From NCBI GenBank assembly GCA_963781195.1, contig CAWAEZ010000011.1, positions 868,001 to 932,000 on the forward strand: a DNA stretch of 64,000 nucleotides, in the 5' to 3' direction. The stretch's first letter is position 1; each line of letters starts with the position of its first letter. This DNA is from JAJPKK01 sp963781195 (lineage in GTDB: Bacteria; Pseudomonadota; Alphaproteobacteria; Rhizobiales; Xanthobacteraceae). The notes under the pieces are model-generated. The model ran no database searches and was not told the origin of the DNA. It worked only from the letters and a program-made list of their open reading frames with translations. Of this stretch, positions 62,440 through 64,000 are shown piece by piece. The position numbers and the translations under genes were made by a program.

Positions 62440-63054
62440 ATGAGAGCCCCCGTCCCAGAACCGCTCAAGCGCTTCATCTGGGACATCCAGTCCATGGTGG
62501 AATTGGCCGAGAGCGAACGGGAAATTCTCGTGATTGGTCGCGATCTGATGGCCCGGCTCGTGGCCCGCGACGACTGGCTGCCCAACGTCTTCGCCCTGCC
62601 CGCCGACACTCAATGTCAGCATTACCTGCTCTACGGCGACGGCCTCGAACGGTTTTGCGTGACCAGCACGGTCCTCCGCGGCACCCAGGCCATGCTGGTC
62701 CGCCAGGACGGGGCGTGGGAAATCTTCGGCCTGCTGCGCGGCTCCGTGAACCTCAAGCACCTGCTGTGGGAGCCGGGGACCGAGCCCCAGCCCAACGGCG
62801 AGGCGCGGCTCGTCAGTCCCGGCGCGGTCGAAGTGCTGCCGTCGGTCAGCGGCGAGGCGTTCGAACTGGCGAACGGCATCGACGGCGACGCCGTTTCGGT
62901 CAGCATCCACGTCTATGGCGGCGAGACCGGCAAGATCGCCCGCTACCCGCTCGAGGCCGACGGCATGGCGCTCGGCTTCGCGTCCGGCTACGCCAACCCG
63001 GAGGATGCACCGGCCTACGACATCCACGCCATCCAGACCGAAATCCGGGACTGA
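62440..63054 (+). CDS. Cysteine-dioxygenase-like cupin lacking the HxH metal motif
   Basis: 204 residues from ATG 62440. The order of segments resembles the COG5553/cysteine dioxygenase-like beta-helix family: CQHYLLYGDGLERFCVTSTV, a turn, AWEIFGLLRGSV, then a late SVSIHVYGGETGKIARY. In the family the turn holds the metal-binding pair (HDH before the Trp); here it reads LVRQDGAW, with no His. Only the later His (SIHVYGG) remains. Either the site is lost or metal binding differs. The next gene, 103 bp downstream, is of unknown function. Confidence 0.65.
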   Translation: MRAPVPEPLKRFIWDIQSMVELAESEREILVIGRDLMARLVARDDWLPNVFALPADTQCQHYLLYGDGLERFCVTSTVLRGTQAMLVRQDGAWEIFGLLRGSVNLKHLLWEPGTEPQPNGEARLVSPGAVEVLPSVSGEAFELANGIDGDAVSVSIHVYGGETGKIARYPLEADGMALGFASGYANPEDAPAYDIHAIQTEIRD

Positions 63055-63157
63055 CCATGCGTGTGCCGGTCCGATTCCATTGCCGCGATCGGCACCTCGG
63101 CACCCTGCCGCCGCGCGTCTTTCCACGCCCGCATCGAGAAACCTCGGGGACAGCGTC

Positions 63158-63910
63158 ATGACCGATATGGCGGAATTGAAAAAACGAAAGGAGCCGCTCA
63201 ATCTCGCGATCGTGCACGTCGATCCCGATGCGTTCGTCGCGAACTATGTGAGCTGGCTCGAAATCACCGCCTTCATCAAGGTCCAGCGGCTCGGCGAGGC
63301 CGATATTCCCGCCGACGGAAAGACCCCGGCGCTGTCGGTCGAGCAGATGAAGACGCCGGCGGTGCACGACGTCGGCAACGACGCCGTTTTCGCCTTCGGC
63401 ATGACGGCCGCGATGCAGGCGGACAAGCCCGCCGTCGACAAGATCGAAGCGTCCCTGGTGGAAAGCCTCGGCAAGGAGTTTCCCGGCTCGTTCGGGCTGT
63501 GGCATTTCCGCGCCGCGATCGATGCGCCCGTCACCCTCGAGGACTTCGTCGGCCAAGCGGCCAAGAAGATGCTGACCCGCGACATCCCGCCGCCGCCGTT
63601 GCGCGCCAAGGAGAATTGGAGCGCCGGGCTGCGCTTCTTCGAGAAGGCGCGGCGGTCGAACTTCATCTACGAGATCATGTATCCGTTGGCGAAGTGGACC
63701 CGCGAGCGCTGGACCGAGACGTCCGAGAAGGGCGTCGCCTTCCTCCAGCACATCGAGGACAACATTCCGGTGCTGCGCGAGGCGCTGGAGGATCCACGCA
63801 ACGACCAGGCGTTCGTCGCCAACCTTCTGCTCAAACTCGCTCCTGCCGTCGATATGGAGCTCAACGAAGAGTATCAGGGGTTTCTGCGATCCCTGGCGCG
63901 CCGCAACTGA
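63158..63910 (+). CDS. Protein of unknown function
   Basis: 250 residues from ATG 63158, mostly helical and soluble with no signal peptide. It opens MTDMAELKKRKEPLNLAIVH and contains EFPGSFGLWHFRAAIDAPVT and RSNFIYEIMYPLAKWTRERW. Codon use matches the genome, so it is native. I do not recognise a family. It lies between the cupin and a further rightward gene 67 bp downstream, and may be part of the same unit. Confidence 0.6.
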   Translation: MTDMAELKKRKEPLNLAIVHVDPDAFVANYVSWLEITAFIKVQRLGEADIPADGKTPALSVEQMKTPAVHDVGNDAVFAFGMTAAMQADKPAVDKIEASLVESLGKEFPGSFGLWHFRAAIDAPVTLEDFVGQAAKKMLTRDIPPPPLRAKENWSAGLRFFEKARRSNFIYEIMYPLAKWTRERWTETSEKGVAFLQHIEDNIPVLREALEDPRNDQAFVANLLLKLAPAVDMELNEEYQGFLRSLARRN

Positions 63911-63977
63911 CACGGAGAACACGCGCGAGCGTCGTGCCCGCGCTCTCGACCTTCGCGTTCGACTGGGAGTTCGACCC

Positions 63978-64000
63978 ATGACCGAAACGATAGACATGCG
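63978..64000 (+). CDS. Start of a gene cut by the window edge
   Basis: ATG 63978 opens MTETIDM and runs off the end. Too short to identify. There is no strong ribosome binding site immediately upstream, so the start is tentative. Confidence 0.35.

Overview
The window is 64 kb of GC-rich DNA (roughly two thirds G+C by eye). It looks like the chromosome of an alphaproteobacterium, most likely order Hyphomicrobiales and near Bradyrhizobium, Rhodopseudomonas or Pseudolabrys. The support is the conserved order coaD-ppi-ppi-queA-tgt, five Bug/TctC-type exported receptors, pairs of Tat-exported molybdenum hydroxylases, and REP-like palindromes of the GCCCGG-cttga-CCGGGC type. No rRNA, tRNA, CRISPR array, transposase, integrase or phage gene was seen.

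Layout. 0-1.8 kb: the end of an M15-like peptidase and an exported SH3-like protein. 2.2-6.6 kb: a purine/urate nitrogen-scavenging run (NCS2 permease, urate oxidase PuuD, exported acetamidase/formamidase) behind a possible sigma-54 site. 6.8-8.3 kb: a lower-GC patch with two unknown exported proteins. 8.3-14.7 kb: a tight five-gene leftward operon (DUF5132, HMA_2 protein, P1B-like ATPase without a CPx motif, EcsC, DUF445), divergent from a His-rich PadR regulator of the YqjI type. 14.8-21.5 kb: polyphosphate kinase 2, a DUF6152 protein, a CzcBA/CusBA-like efflux pair and a carbonic anhydrase. 21.7-27.2 kb: a PF04392 receptor with a SUMF1-fold protein, a glycosyltransferase remnant joined to an FAD monooxygenase, and chromate transporter ChrA. 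27.4-36 kb: two two-gene molybdenum hydroxylases with a ceramidase-like membrane protein, a Bug receptor and a TetR regulator. 36-39.2 kb: an HlyD-ABC-ABC2 exporter. 39.2-44.9 kb: a leftward catabolic run (SMP-30 lactonase, FAD monooxygenase, exported protein, Bug receptor, ornithine cyclodeaminase family). 45.2-53.5 kb: SHOCT protein, ABC-F ATPase, cyclase-family hydrolase, and tgt-queA-ppi-ppi-coaD. 53.7-61 kb: an exported ankyrin protein, then Bug-Bug-YfhO-Bug-dihydroxyphthalate-decarboxylase-like. 61.2-64 kb: folE overlapping a DUF2177 gene, a cupin with a lost metal motif, an unknown gene and the first codons of another.

A striking property is a series of single-base shifts that break otherwise intact genes. 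Twelve are well placed and one is likely. All but one are +1 insertions, mostly one extra base in a short run, and ten lie in the first 14.2 kb. I read them as sequence error more readily than gene decay, and give the joined genes. The best candidates for undescribed biology are the CPx-less ATPase/HMA_2/DUF5132/EcsC/DUF445 operon with its PadR palindrome, the unknown exported pair in the lower-GC patch, and several enzymes that lack hallmark residues: Tgt without its zinc site, a molybdenum hydroxylase with Gln in place of the catalytic Glu, and a cysteine-dioxygenase-like cupin without HxH.
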